This document shows positions 42,145 through 52,594 of a DNA stretch of 64,000 bases, piece after piece. The stretch comes from Chloroflexota bacterium. GTDB lineage: Bacteria; Chloroflexota; Anaerolineae; Aggregatilineales; Phototrophicaceae. Made by a program: the position numbers and the translations under genes. Location of the stretch: positions 1-64,000 of the forward strand of contig WTGN01000105.1 of the NCBI GenBank assembly GCA_011523545.1, in the 5' to 3' direction. Position 1 is the stretch's first letter. Each line of letters begins with the position of its first letter. The notes beneath the pieces are model-generated. The model was given only the letters and a program-made list of their open reading frames with translations, was not told the DNA's origin and did no database searches.

Positions 42145-43056
42145 CTAGATCTTGGCGAAGAAGTCAGGCTCGATTGTATATGTAGGAACCATTTCCTTTG
42201 CTACGCCCAACTCCAATTCTGCCAGTCTGTCAATCAACTGTTCCCCATCAACCAGATCAATCTCTGGAGCGCCGTCACGTGTAGCTTCACGTGTCGCGGC
42301 AGGTGTAAAGCTTCCTGTAGTTACAATCAAGCCCTTGTCAGTACGTCCAACCATAGCACCGCGAAAATCGCGTATTACACTCGCTCCGATGGATCCCTTG
42401 TACCGCTTGCATTGAAATAGCACTTTGAATGAGAGGAATCCTCCGATTCGCATAACTCCAATTCCGTCAATACCGCCGTCTCCGCTTCGTCCAGTAACCT
42501 CGACCTGCGTAAAGCCACTCTCGCGCAATATCAATTGAAACAGCCGCTCAAATGCCGCCGGCTCAATGCCGAGCAAGATATCGTAGAGACAATCTTTCCA
42601 AACTTCGTCTTCATGGACGTCTGTGGAAATCGGATCGAATGCGTCCGAATCGCCAGAGTCCGATTGTTCGTCTTCGTGCGTGAGTCTATTTTCTACCGTG
42701 CGGTCTGCTTCATGTTCCACTCGATTTTGACTCAGGTTCACGTGCGGTACCACTTCCGACACTTCGTCTTGGTTTATCGAGATCTGCGCTTTGCCTTTGG
42801 GTGTCAGAATCCAGAATCCACGTTCGGGATTCGTAGCAAGTTGATGCCGCTTTAATCTGTCAAGCGCAAACTGCACTCGATGAGCGGCCATGGATTTCGC
42901 TCGCTTATGCGGTATGGCCAGCTGTTCGTTGCTAAGACACATCGCCTTAAAGACTTCATCATAAATCTCATGGTTGTGTCCTGAATCACCTAGTCGCTTC
43001 AACGCTTCAAACGTCGGAGCGACGAATGACTTCTGCGAGGGTAGCCGGACATTCAT
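42145..43056 (-). CDS. Mrr-family restriction endonuclease with intact catalytic motif
   Basis: N-terminal winged-helix-like region; GDGGIDGIG...FQCKRYKG...DFRGAMVGRTDKGLIVTTGSF. Confidence 0.9.
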   Translation of the reverse strand: MNVRLPSQKSFVAPTFEALKRLGDSGHNHEIYDEVFKAMCLSNEQLAIPHKRAKSMAAHRVQFALDRLKRHQLATNPERGFWILTPKGKAQISINQDEVSEVVPHVNLSQNRVEHEADRTVENRLTHEDEQSDSGDSDAFDPISTDVHEDEVWKDCLYDILLGIEPAAFERLFQLILRESGFTQVEVTGRSGDGGIDGIGVMRIGGFLSFKVLFQCKRYKGSIGASVIRDFRGAMVGRTDKGLIVTTGSFTPAATREATRDGAPEIDLVDGEQLIDRLAELELGVAKEMVPTYTIEPDFFAKI

Positions 43057-43107
43057 ATATGCAACCTCAAAATCTGAATGCTGTTGACTTTAACTTGTAC
43101 TGCCAGG

Positions 43108-43704
43108 CTACACCGCCCCAAACCACTCGCGGTCAATCACCACGCGCTCGACCGTCACCAACTCCGCGCGCACGCCAAGTTCCAGCTCCTTCAGCTTGCC
43201 GATCAGTTCCTCGCCATCGATCAGCTTGATCTCCGGACTGCGATCGCTGGCCGCCTTCAGTTCCGCCTCCTGCGTGAAGCTGCCGGTTGTGATAAGCAGC
43301 CCCTTGTCGGCGCGCCCGAGCATGACGCCGCGGCGAAAATCGTCCACCTCGGCCGAACTGATGCGCCCGCCGCCGCGGATGCAGCGGAAGGACACGCGGA
43401 AGGTCAAAAAGCCGCCGCCGCCGAAGATGCCGATGCCCTCAATGGTGTCGTTTGCGCTGCTCAGCTCGATCTGCCCGACGCCGTCTTTCTCCAGCAGCTG
43501 CAAGATCAGCCGCTGAAAGCCGTCGGTGGTCATCTGTTCCAGCGTGTCGGTTAATTCATCGCGCCAGCCCGTCAAATTGCTGATCAGCTCTGCCGGGTCG
43601 ATTGTGCCGGCGGCTCGCTGCTCTTGCTCAAGTCCCGCATCTGTAGCCGGCTGGTCGGCGTCTTCAAGGCTGGTCATCTGCTGTCCATCTTCCTGGTTCA
43701 TCAT
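43108..43704 (-). CDS. Mrr-like domain protein with degenerate catalytic motif
   Basis: Collinear with neighbour: ANDTIEGIG...FRCIRGGG...DFRRGVMLGRADKGLLITTGSF. Confidence 0.85.
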   Translation of the reverse strand: MMNQEDGQQMTSLEDADQPATDAGLEQEQRAAGTIDPAELISNLTGWRDELTDTLEQMTTDGFQRLILQLLEKDGVGQIELSSANDTIEGIGIFGGGGFLTFRVSFRCIRGGGRISSAEVDDFRRGVMLGRADKGLLITTGSFTQEAELKAASDRSPEIKLIDGEELIGKLKELELGVRAELVTVERVVIDREWFGAV

Positions 43705-43737
43705 TTTTGCTCCATTCCTTTTTCGATAGTCATTAGC

Positions 43738-44736
43738 TCAGGTTTGCGCCAGGCTGGTCACAAGCAGCTCCATTGCCAGCCGCGGCTCGATCTTTCCCGT
43801 TTTCATATCCTGGTCATAACGCTGCAGCCGCTTGATGATCCGATCCAACTGCCCGGCGTTGAAGCGCCGCGCTTGCGTCCCCAGCTTGCCGGCGGCGTAG
43901 GGATGCAGGCCGAGGACTTTGGCGATCGCGCTGCCCTGCGCGCCCCCGCCGCGGTCGAGATGTTCGCGCGTCATGGCCAGCAGGCGAAACTGCCGCACGA
44001 TCAGCGTGAACAGCCGGAAGCCGGGATCTTTCGGATCATGATGCAGCGAGCGGTGCATCAGCTCCAACGCGCGCGCGCCATCGCCGACCGCCAAGGCATC
44101 CACCATATCGAAGACCTTCGCCTCCGGCACATAAGGCGTCAAAGCGGCGACATCATCTTCGCCGATTTCGCGCTGCCCATCCACATAGCAGACCAGCTTG
44201 TGCAACTCGTTATCGGCGACCAGCAAGTCATCGTTGACCAGGCTGGCGATGGCCTGCGCCGCGCGCGGGCTGATCTCGGCGTCATATTCTTGCCGCGCCC
44301 GCTCTTTGATCCACTGGGTCAGATTCCGCGGCTTCCGGTAAGCGCGGACATAACCGTTTTCCAGCGTTCGCGCCGCCTTGAGGACCCGGTTGCTATCGCT
44401 CAGCGTCTCGCTCTCCACCAGCACCAGGCGCGCGAATTCGGGCAAGTTGGGCAACTCGGCGATCAGCCGCTCGGTCGCCGTTTTCCCCGCCTGGCCCGCG
44501 CCCCGCCTGCTGATATGGCTGATCAAGCCCTTGGCGATCACCAGGCGCTTTTCCGCCAGAAATGGCATTGACTTGACCGCCGCCAGAATCTCGACCACGG
44601 ACCTTTGCGCGCCATCGAATTCCGATCGGTTCAGGTCGCCATCTTCGCCCATCGATTCACGCATCCGCGCCAAAGCGGCGTCGCGGCTGATGCTGTCATC
44701 GCCGTGCAGGATGTAGAAAGTCGGCGTCGCGCTCAC
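43738..44736 (-). CDS. holA: DNA polymerase III subunit delta
   Basis: FYILHGDDSISRDAALARM; PFLAEKRLVIAKGL; C-terminal delta-fold sequence. Confidence 0.88.
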   Translation of the reverse strand: MSATPTFYILHGDDSISRDAALARMRESMGEDGDLNRSEFDGAQRSVVEILAAVKSMPFLAEKRLVIAKGLISHISRRGAGQAGKTATERLIAELPNLPEFARLVLVESETLSDSNRVLKAARTLENGYVRAYRKPRNLTQWIKERARQEYDAEISPRAAQAIASLVNDDLLVADNELHKLVCYVDGQREIGEDDVAALTPYVPEAKVFDMVDALAVGDGARALELMHRSLHHDPKDPGFRLFTLIVRQFRLLAMTREHLDRGGGAQGSAIAKVLGLHPYAAGKLGTQARRFNAGQLDRIIKRLQRYDQDMKTGKIEPRLAMELLVTSLAQT

Positions 44737-44743
44737 CGCTCGC

Positions 44744-45292
44744 TCATCCCTGACGCGTGACGACGCGGTGCAGCGTCACGCGCTGGCCATTGAAGGGCAA
44801 GGTTTTTGTTTCGCGCCGGACGCTGACCAATTCCATCTCCCCGAGATCGCCCTCGGTGGTAAAGTGCTTCTGTACGCTCATGCCCAGCGGCGTTGATATG
44901 AACACAGCCGCCATCATCGCCACCATCATGTTGGGAAAGCGCGCCCAGCTCTGGCGCAGGCTGCGCCCGGCGAAGCCGATAAATGCGAGCGCCGTCGCCA
45001 GAAAGCCGGTGGTGACCAGGTTGGTGCCGCAATTGGGATGCAAGGCCAGCTTGTGTTCACCAGCCTTCATGCGCGCCAACGCTTCGTTCACCGCGCTTTC
45101 AACCTGTTCAGTCGGCGCCTCGCCTAGCAGGATAAAGCCCGATTCGCTACTGCGGCCGGACAGTATGTATTTGTGGCGATTCAAGATGTGAATGGTGGCG
45201 TGTTCCAGGCCATGATTGCGCCGAACGCGCAAGATGGTGGGATGGCGCGTCACCGGCTCGGCCAATTCCGCCAGGCGTTCCATCGGGTTCAT
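44744..45292 (-). CDS. DUF6391-like membrane protein
   Basis: RVRRNHGLEHATIHILNR; LHPNCGTNLVTTGFL; start trimmed to MNPMERLAE. Confidence 0.8.
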   Translation of the reverse strand: MNPMERLAELAEPVTRHPTILRVRRNHGLEHATIHILNRHKYILSGRSSESGFILLGEAPTEQVESAVNEALARMKAGEHKLALHPNCGTNLVTTGFLATALAFIGFAGRSLRQSWARFPNMMVAMMAAVFISTPLGMSVQKHFTTEGDLGEMELVSVRRETKTLPFNGQRVTLHRVVTRQG

Positions 45293-45458
45293 AACGGGTC
45301 CTTTTCTGCGTGGGCTCGCAACCCGTAACTTAACACAAAGCCCGGCGCCTTTCGAGTGGTTTGTGGCGGCAGGCAGCGCGTTTGCGCCGGGTTCATTAGA
45401 CCACCGAGGACACCGAGAGCACCGAGATTTAGCCCTTTCCCCGCCACCAAAGAAACAA

Positions 45459-45485
45459 TGTAGGGGCGATTTTGTGAATCGCCCG
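45459..45485. repeat. Half copy of dispersed hairpin repeat
   Basis: TGTAGGGGCGATTttgtgAATCGCCC. Confidence 0.8.
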
Positions 45486-45550
45486 CCGCTGCGAAAGGAT
45501 GCGCTGCCGGGAGGATTCGTCGCGTCCCTCACGTATGATATAATGCCGGC

Positions 45551-46123
45551 ATGACCAAGATATACAAGCCGCCCAATCCTGCAAAGCGAATAATCAAGTT
45601 CGTACAGACCGGCCCGCGTGCCATACAACTGCGTATCGAGGAAGACCTCCACCGGCGGAGCTATGGCGTCTCCCGCCGCAAACACAGTGAAATCACGCCG
45701 CAGTTGCATGTCGGTGGGCAGCATCGCAAGAAAGGATACCAGCGCCTGCTCAAGCGCGGCATCACCGCCATCGTGAATATGCGAGAAGCGGAATACAGCG
45801 ACGTCAGCAAGGGCATCGCTGGCGAGCGTCATTTGCATTTGCCGACGATAGACCATACCCCGCCAAGCATCGACGACTTGATGCGTGGCGTCGCCTTTAT
45901 TGCACAAGAAATCGAGGAACATGGCGGCAAAGTGTATATCCATTGCCGAGCTGGATGCGGACGGGCCCCTGCGATGGCGGCCGCTTACCTGATATCAACC
46001 GGGATGTCCCGCAAGGAAGCGCTCAATTTCATCAAGAAGTCGCGCCCATTCATTAGCCTGAATAAGAATCAGAGGCGAGTCCTCGACGAATTTGCAGCGG
46101 CCTGGGCGGAACAGCGTGATTGA
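45551..46123 (+). CDS. Dual-specificity protein phosphatase family protein
   Basis: CX5R signature in VYIHCRAGCGRAPAMAAAYL. Confidence 0.88.
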   Translation: MTKIYKPPNPAKRIIKFVQTGPRAIQLRIEEDLHRRSYGVSRRKHSEITPQLHVGGQHRKKGYQRLLKRGITAIVNMREAEYSDVSKGIAGERHLHLPTIDHTPPSIDDLMRGVAFIAQEIEEHGGKVYIHCRAGCGRAPAMAAAYLISTGMSRKEALNFIKKSRPFISLNKNQRRVLDEFAAAWAEQRD

Positions 46124-46923
46124 GCCAAATGCCGAACTTGATCGTCACCGCGGATGACTGTGGCCTGACCGACGCCATCAACCAGAAAACCTACGATCTT
46201 CATCAAGCGGGATACATCAGCGCCGCCAGCGTGATGACCAACTACCCGGCCCATCAACATGCCCTGGCGCTCTTCCGCAACTGTCCCGAGCTTGATCTGG
46301 GCATTCATCTTTCGCTGACGGACGGGCATCCGGTCACCGGCCACGAAGGCCATCATCCCCATCTTTTGAACGAAGACTTCAGCTTCCGCGGCAATCTCAG
46401 CCTTTACCTGCGCTCGCATTTCTTCAGCGCCGGCGCCACCCGCTGGATCCTCAACGAGCTTGACGCCCAGATGCGCCGCTTCACGGAGGCCGGCTTGCGC
46501 CCGCGGCACATCTCCACCCATCACCATTTCCACACGATACCCTTGCTGCGCCGCATCGTGCGCGAGCTGGCGCGGGAATACGCCGTCGACTGGGTGCGCG
46601 CTCATGATTTTCGCGCGTCGGTTTCCGCGCACAATATCTTCTTGCGCCGGCAGCGGCGTCGAGAGCGGGACCGCTTCTTCATGCCGGATTATGTGGCGGC
46701 GGTACAAGCTTGCATGTCGCTTTCGGTGGGCGAATTCTGCAAGCGGATCAGCCGTTTAAGCGGCACGGTGGAGATTGTTGTGCATCCCGCCCCGCGCCAG
46801 GATCCGGATTTCCCGACGGATTGGCATTATGGCACGGCGCCCCGCCACGCCGAGACGCAGTTCCTCATCAAGGCCGTCGAGCGCTTGCGTGAGATGGGCA
46901 TCGTCAGCGCACCGGTCCGCTGA
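46120..46923 (+). CDS. ChbG/HpnK (YdjC) family carbohydrate deacetylase
   Basis: LIVTADDCGLTDAIN; DLGIHLSLTDGHPV; ISTHHHFHTIP. Confidence 0.93.
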   Translation: MSQMPNLIVTADDCGLTDAINQKTYDLHQAGYISAASVMTNYPAHQHALALFRNCPELDLGIHLSLTDGHPVTGHEGHHPHLLNEDFSFRGNLSLYLRSHFFSAGATRWILNELDAQMRRFTEAGLRPRHISTHHHFHTIPLLRRIVRELAREYAVDWVRAHDFRASVSAHNIFLRRQRRRERDRFFMPDYVAAVQACMSLSVGEFCKRISRLSGTVEIVVHPAPRQDPDFPTDWHYGTAPRHAETQFLIKAVERLREMGIVSAPVR

Positions 46924-47007
46924 TGGGCCGAAAAGCGCGAGCGTCGAAATCGTTTCGTTTGAACACAGATGCGATTCCAGTGAATCTATGCAAAGAATAA
47001 GGAGCTC

Positions 47008-47080
47008 TGTAGGGGCGTCTCGCTGAGACGCCCGCCATTCCAATCCCATGCATTGGGCGTTTCAGCGAAACGCCCCTACA
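47008..47080. repeat. Double-hairpin dispersed repeat, full copy
   Basis: TGTAGGGGCGTCTCgctGAGACGCCC...GGGCGTTTCagcGAAACGCCCCTACA. Confidence 0.9.
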
Positions 47081-47249
47081 GATCAGTATCGTTGCGGATT
47101 GTTATTTCGCCTGAGCCAATCCCTGATCTGAGACTTCCTTTCTATAGCCGCCAAGCCTGATTGACAGCGCTATGACCTTGCCATACAATGGCTTGCGCTA
47201 TTTTTGCCCGATATAAACTGGCCGCCGGCATAAGCGGAAATCATCGACC

Positions 47250-49652
47250 ATGATCAGCGAAAAGACGCTCGCCACGCTTGAGCTCCATAAAATCCTGGCT
47301 GAACTCAGCGCTTACACCAGCTTTGGCGCCGGCGAAGAGCTCGCCATTGAGCTGCAGCCGTCGACCGAGCTGGAAGAAGTGCAGACCTGGCAGCGCGAAA
47401 CGGCGGAAGCGGTCGCCTTGTTGGAAGAGCGCTCGCACATCACGGTGCGCGGCGCGCGCGATGTCCGCGAGCCGGTCATCAAGGCGCAGCGCGGCGTGCT
47501 CATTGAGCCGGGCGTTTTTCTCGATATCCGCTACACACTGCGGCGGGGCTCCACGCTCAAGCGCACGCTCGGGCGCATGGGGGCGAGCTTTCCCCTGCTG
47601 GCCGATCTGGCAATTGAAATTGAAGAATGCATCGCCCTCCAGAGCGCGATCGAAAAGACCGTTGACGACAAGGCCGAAATCAAAGATACAGCCAGCGCCC
47701 GCCTGGCCATCATCCGGCGCGATTTGAAAGTCTCATTCGATCGCCTGCAAAACAGACTCCATCGCATCGTCACCAGCAAAGCAAACCAGACCAAGCTGCA
47801 AGAAGCCATCATTACGATGCGTCACGGCCGCTATGTCATCCCCCTCAAAGCCGAGCACAAAGGCAAAATCAAAGGCATCCTGCATGACTCCTCGTCTTCC
47901 GGCGCCACCCTCTTCATCGAGCCCCTGGAAACGGTCGAGCTCAACAACAAATGGCGGGAGCTGCAAGTCGATGAAGAGAAAGAGATCCGCCGCATTCTGA
48001 CGGACCTGACGGAAGAAGTCGCCGCCGAAAGCGAGCGCATCGTGCGCACCGTGCAGCTGCTGGGTTACCTCGACCTGACCTTCGCCAAAGCGCATTACGC
48101 GATCGAAAACAACTGCGTCCAACCGAAAATGGAAAGCATCCAGCCGCATCCGACCAACCCGGCGCGCCCGGGAACGACCATCCACCTGAAGGCGGCGCGG
48201 CATCCGCTCTTGAAGGGCCATGTGGTGCCGCTGGATCTCAGCTTCGATGATGACTCCTGGGTGCTTGTCGTGACCGGCCCCAACACCGGCGGCAAGACGG
48301 TGGCGCTGAAGACGGTCGGCTTGATCGTCCTGATGGCGCAGTGCGGCTTGCAGGTCCCGGCGGCTGAAGCGGAACTGTCCGTCTTTGCTGGCGTATTCGC
48401 CGATATCGGCGATGAACAGAGCATCGAGCAGTCCCTCTCCACATTCTCATCGCACATGACCAATATCATTGATATTTTGCAGGCGGCCGATCATCAGTCA
48501 CTCGTCGTGCTGGACGAAGTCGGCGCCGGCACCGACCCGGCCGAAGGCTCGGCATTGGCGCGCGCCCTGCTCAATTGCCTCAAGAATCGCGGCGTCACCA
48601 CCTTGGTCACCACCCATCATCCCGAGTTGAAAGTCTATGGCGTGGAGACAGCTGGCGTGCGCAACGCCAGCGTCGAATTCGACCTGGAGACGCTGCGACC
48701 CACTTACCGGCTGATCGTCGGCTTGCCCGGCCGCTCCAATGCCTTGGCGATCGCCGAGCGGCTGGGGCTGGCCCCGTCCATCATCGCCGACGCGCGCGGC
48801 ATGGTCGCCACCGAAGACCTGGCCGCTGATGACCTACTGGACGAGATTCAACGCACGCGCGCCGAAGTTCGGCTGCATCAAGAAGAAGTCGACCGCCTGC
48901 GCCAGGACATGACCGGGCAGCGCGACGCCTTGCAAGCCCGTCTTGACAATATCGAAGACGAACGCCGCGATGTGATCCGCGCCGCGCGCCGCCACGCCGA
49001 AGAAGACCTGGCCGATTTCAAGCGACAGCTGCGCAAGATGCGCAATGAGCTGCGCTCGGCGGGCATGCCGGCGGAGACACTCAACGCCCTGAAAGCGGCC
49101 GCCGATAAAATGGCGAATTGGACCGACGCGCCCCTGGACGGCGACGATGAGGTGCGGCAGCTTGAAGATTTGGACTGGCTGCCGCGCGTGGGTGATACCG
49201 TTTTCCTAGAGGCGCTCAACGCAGAAGGCGTCATCGACGAGTTGGATGAAAAGGCAGCCATGGTGCGGGTCGGCGCCTTGCGCGTGCGGGCGAGTTACAG
49301 TGACATGCGCAAACGGACGCGCAGCGAAAAGCGGGCGGCGGAGCGCGGCCATGTCCGCCAGTACGAACCGGCCGAGGCGCAGCTGCCCGCTTCAAAATCG
49401 CCGGGCATGGAGCTGGATATCCGCGGCAAACGCGTCGACGAAGCCCTGGAGATTCTCGACCGCTACATCAATGCCGCTTACAACGCTGGCCTGCCCTTCG
49501 GCCGCATCATCCATGGCAAAGGCACCGGACGCTTGCGCGGGGCGGTGCGCGGCTACCTGAGCGAGCATTTGCTCGTAAGCAAAGTGACACAGGGCCAGCA
49601 GCAGGAAGGCGGCGCCGGCGTCACCGTCATCCACATGGTGCCGATTGCGTGA
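47250..49652 (+). CDS. mutS2: Endonuclease MutS2
   Basis: VTGPNTGGKTVALKTVGL; DEVGAGTDPAEGSALARALL; C-terminal Smr domain (LDIRGKRVDEALEIL...IIHGKGTGRLRGAV). Confidence 0.96.
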   Translation: MISEKTLATLELHKILAELSAYTSFGAGEELAIELQPSTELEEVQTWQRETAEAVALLEERSHITVRGARDVREPVIKAQRGVLIEPGVFLDIRYTLRRGSTLKRTLGRMGASFPLLADLAIEIEECIALQSAIEKTVDDKAEIKDTASARLAIIRRDLKVSFDRLQNRLHRIVTSKANQTKLQEAIITMRHGRYVIPLKAEHKGKIKGILHDSSSSGATLFIEPLETVELNNKWRELQVDEEKEIRRILTDLTEEVAAESERIVRTVQLLGYLDLTFAKAHYAIENNCVQPKMESIQPHPTNPARPGTTIHLKAARHPLLKGHVVPLDLSFDDDSWVLVVTGPNTGGKTVALKTVGLIVLMAQCGLQVPAAEAELSVFAGVFADIGDEQSIEQSLSTFSSHMTNIIDILQAADHQSLVVLDEVGAGTDPAEGSALARALLNCLKNRGVTTLVTTHHPELKVYGVETAGVRNASVEFDLETLRPTYRLIVGLPGRSNALAIAERLGLAPSIIADARGMVATEDLAADDLLDEIQRTRAEVRLHQEEVDRLRQDMTGQRDALQARLDNIEDERRDVIRAARRHAEEDLADFKRQLRKMRNELRSAGMPAETLNALKAAADKMANWTDAPLDGDDEVRQLEDLDWLPRVGDTVFLEALNAEGVIDELDEKAAMVRVGALRVRASYSDMRKRTRSEKRAAERGHVRQYEPAEAQLPASKSPGMELDIRGKRVDEALEILDRYINAAYNAGLPFGRIIHGKGTGRLRGAVRGYLSEHLLVSKVTQGQQQEGGAGVTVIHMVPIA

Positions 49653-49678
49653 ATCGTTGCACGCCATTCAGAACACAT

Positions 49679-49707
49679 GCAGGGGCGAGCTATCAGGTCG
49701 CCCGCCG
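49679..49707. repeat. Half copy of dispersed hairpin repeat
   Basis: GCAGGGGCGAgctatcaggTCGCCCG. Confidence 0.7.
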
Positions 49708-49719
49708 CGCTATTTCGCC

Positions 49720-50307
49720 ATGACCGATGACCGCCAGGCCAGCTTCAGCCTGCGCTATGCCAGCGGCGACATGCCCTGGGACAGCGGCATCACCCCGCCA
49801 GAAATCGTCGAACTGCTCGCGGATTTGCCCGCCGGCTGGGCGCTGGATCTCGGCTGCGGCGCCGGCACTGTCATGCGCCACCTGCTGCGGCGGGGCTGGC
49901 GCGCCGACGGGCTGGACTTCGTGCAGCGGGCGATCGATATGGCCGATGCCAAGCTGCGAGAATTCAGCCCCGAATCGTACCGGCTCTTCCGCCATGATGT
50001 GACACGACTGGACGACCTGCCTCTCTTGCGCAGCGACTACAATCTCATCATCGACATTGGCTGCGGGCACAGCCTCGACCCCGCCGATGTCGGGCGCTAT
50101 GCGGATTCCATCGCCTCGCGCTTGAACGCCGGCGGCTTGTTCATGCTCTACGCCAGCCACCCACGCCCGGATTCGACGGTCGGCTGGGCGCCCAGGCAGG
50201 TAGCGCAGACCTTGGGCCGCCAGCTCGATTTGCTCTGGGAGCAGCGGGGCGACGACCTCTCTATCGGCGCGCCCGCCAGCTGGTACAAACTGCGCAAGCC
50301 GGCTTGA
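49720..50307 (+). CDS. Class I SAM-dependent methyltransferase
   Basis: GWALDLGCGAGTVMRHLLRRGW; start trimmed to ATG 49720 because the ORF start reads through a repeat. Confidence 0.88.
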   Translation: MTDDRQASFSLRYASGDMPWDSGITPPEIVELLADLPAGWALDLGCGAGTVMRHLLRRGWRADGLDFVQRAIDMADAKLREFSPESYRLFRHDVTRLDDLPLLRSDYNLIIDIGCGHSLDPADVGRYADSIASRLNAGGLFMLYASHPRPDSTVGWAPRQVAQTLGRQLDLLWEQRGDDLSIGAPASWYKLRKPA

Positions 50308-50418
50308 ACCACGCTCCCGAAACAAGAAGGCATTCGAGCGTCACCGCGTAAACGACCTTCTGATTTGCCGCGCCTGATTCTCCAATTTCACTATAATTGA
50401 TGGGCGGGGGAAGCGCTT

Positions 50419-52593
50419 ATGCCACGACTCGCGATCATCATTATCATCCTGCTTTTTTCGCTTTCGGCATGCGCGTCAACTGGCGAAGAGGCGGCGATTC
50501 AACTGGGGACGGCAGCGCCCAATCCGGCTGAGCTCGCCGATTTGGAAGCCGCTGGCCAAGTCGCGCGGCGCTTCCTAGACGCCTGGGCGGCCCGTGACTT
50601 CGCCGAGATGCATGGCCTGCTGACGTTCCGCAACCGCGAGTTGACGCCGTTGGAAGAGTTCCGCGCCATATACGACAATGCGCAGACCAGGCTGCGGTTG
50701 GAATCCCTGGAATACACGCCAACGAATCTCACTGGCGAGGGTCGCGTCCTCGCCTTTCAATACGATATCACTTTTCATACGCGCGTTTTGGGCAGCTTTG
50801 TCGACCCCCGGCGCACCCTGCATCTGGTGATTGACCCGCAAGTGGGCGCATGGCGCGTCGCCTGGTCCCCGGCCGATATTTTCCAGGAGATGGGCGAGGG
50901 CGCCCGCATCGTCTTCGAAGCGCAGACGCCCAGCCGCGCCAATATCTACGACCGCGCCGGCGATGTGCTGGCCGACCAAAACGGCCGCATGGTGCGCGTC
51001 CTGGTTGACAACGGGCGCATCCCCGATAGCGATGTCTGCTTCCAGATCCTGGCGGAAGCGCTGGAAACACCGCCGGAAGAAATCAACGATCTCTTCAACG
51101 TCCGCTCCAGGCCTGACTGGATCGTGGACGCCGGCCTGCTTGAACCGAACACATTCATAAAGAACAACGATCTCATAAAGGCGTATTGCGGCGCCGAATT
51201 CAGGCAGCTGCCCACCCGCCGTTACGCCCAGGGCAGTTTGCTGCCGCATGTGGTCGGTCATGTGGGTTATCCCGATGCCGAGCAAATCCCCGCGCTGGAA
51301 GCTGTCGGCTTCAACGCCGAGACGATCATCGGCAAAGGCGGCGTCGAAGCGGGCATGAATGATACCCTGGCCGGGCGTCCAGGCGGCCGGCTTTCCCTGA
51401 TCGCGCCTGACGGCCGGCGCCTGCGCGTGCTGAGCGAGGTCCGCTCGCAGGTCCCGGAGAGCCTGTGGCTGACCATCGATGCCGATTTGCAGGCGGAGGT
51501 CGCGCGCCTGCTGGCGGAAGCTTACGCCAACAGCGCCTGGGCGGAAAACTCCGAAGGCGCCGCCGTCGTCATCATGGACGTCAACAATGGCGAAATCCTC
51601 GCCATGGTCAGCTTCCCGATCTACGACAGCAATGTCCTCAATCCCTTCCCCGCGGTCGGGCGCGCCCAGGCGGAGGAAGCCTTGAAGGCCATCGTCGAGG
51701 ACGAGCGCAAACCCCTGATCAACCGGGCGACTCAGGGCGCATATTCCACCGGCTCGGTGATGAAAGGCTTGACGACCGTCGCCGCGCTAGAAAGCGGTAT
51801 CTACGACGAGGCGACGCGTTATAACTGCACCGGCGTCTGGACCTACGGGCGGGATGTTCGTTATGACTGGCTGCGCGGCGGCCATGGCATCATGTCCGTG
51901 CAGACGGGCATCACCAACAGCTGCAACCCCTTTTTCTATCAGGCGGGCTTCCAATTGAACGCCAAGGATCCCTGGCTGCTGCCATCTTTCGCGCGGCTCC
52001 TCGGTTTGGGCCAGCCTACCGGCATCAGCACCCTTCCCGAAGAGGCCGGCAACGTCCCCACACCGGACAATGTCGAGCGGATAACCGGCCTGCCCTGGTC
52101 ATATTCACACGCTGTCAACCTCTCCATCGGCCAGGGCGAGGTGCAGGCGTCGCCGCTGCAAATGCTGCGCTTGTATGCCGCCATCGCCAACGGCGGTTAT
52201 GTCTTGCGCCCGCATCTCGTGCGCGAACGGGGCATCCTCGACCAGCGGACGCGCGTCGCCCAGCGCGATGTCATGGTCGATGCCCAGCTCGACCCCGCCA
52301 ATCTCGCCCTCATCCGCCGCGGCATGTGCGATGTGGTTAATAGCCCAACGGGCACGGCCGCCCATCAATTCTATCGATCGCCCTTGCTGGATGTCGGCGT
52401 CTGCGGCAAGACCGGCACCGCCCAGGTGCCCGGAGAGGACGACCCGCCCCACAGCTGGTTCATCGCCTATGCGCCGGCAAAAGCGCCGCAGATCGCCATC
52501 GTCGCCATGGTCGAGAATGCAGGCGAAGGGTCGGCCGTCGCCGCGCCCCTCACGCGGGATATCCTGGAGTATTACTACTTTGGCAAGAACTGA
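50419..52593 (+). CDS. Penicillin-binding protein (class B-type transpeptidase)
   Basis: Lipoprotein-like N-terminus; STGSVMKGL (SxxK), TNSCN (SxN), GKTGTAQ (KTG) all intact; NTF2-like N-domain. Confidence 0.92.
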   Translation: MPRLAIIIIILLFSLSACASTGEEAAIQLGTAAPNPAELADLEAAGQVARRFLDAWAARDFAEMHGLLTFRNRELTPLEEFRAIYDNAQTRLRLESLEYTPTNLTGEGRVLAFQYDITFHTRVLGSFVDPRRTLHLVIDPQVGAWRVAWSPADIFQEMGEGARIVFEAQTPSRANIYDRAGDVLADQNGRMVRVLVDNGRIPDSDVCFQILAEALETPPEEINDLFNVRSRPDWIVDAGLLEPNTFIKNNDLIKAYCGAEFRQLPTRRYAQGSLLPHVVGHVGYPDAEQIPALEAVGFNAETIIGKGGVEAGMNDTLAGRPGGRLSLIAPDGRRLRVLSEVRSQVPESLWLTIDADLQAEVARLLAEAYANSAWAENSEGAAVVIMDVNNGEILAMVSFPIYDSNVLNPFPAVGRAQAEEALKAIVEDERKPLINRATQGAYSTGSVMKGLTTVAALESGIYDEATRYNCTGVWTYGRDVRYDWLRGGHGIMSVQTGITNSCNPFFYQAGFQLNAKDPWLLPSFARLLGLGQPTGISTLPEEAGNVPTPDNVERITGLPWSYSHAVNLSIGQGEVQASPLQMLRLYAAIANGGYVLRPHLVRERGILDQRTRVAQRDVMVDAQLDPANLALIRRGMCDVVNSPTGTAAHQFYRSPLLDVGVCGKTGTAQVPGEDDPPHSWFIAYAPAKAPQIAIVAMVENAGEGSAVAAPLTRDILEYYYFGKN

Positions 52594-52594
52594 T

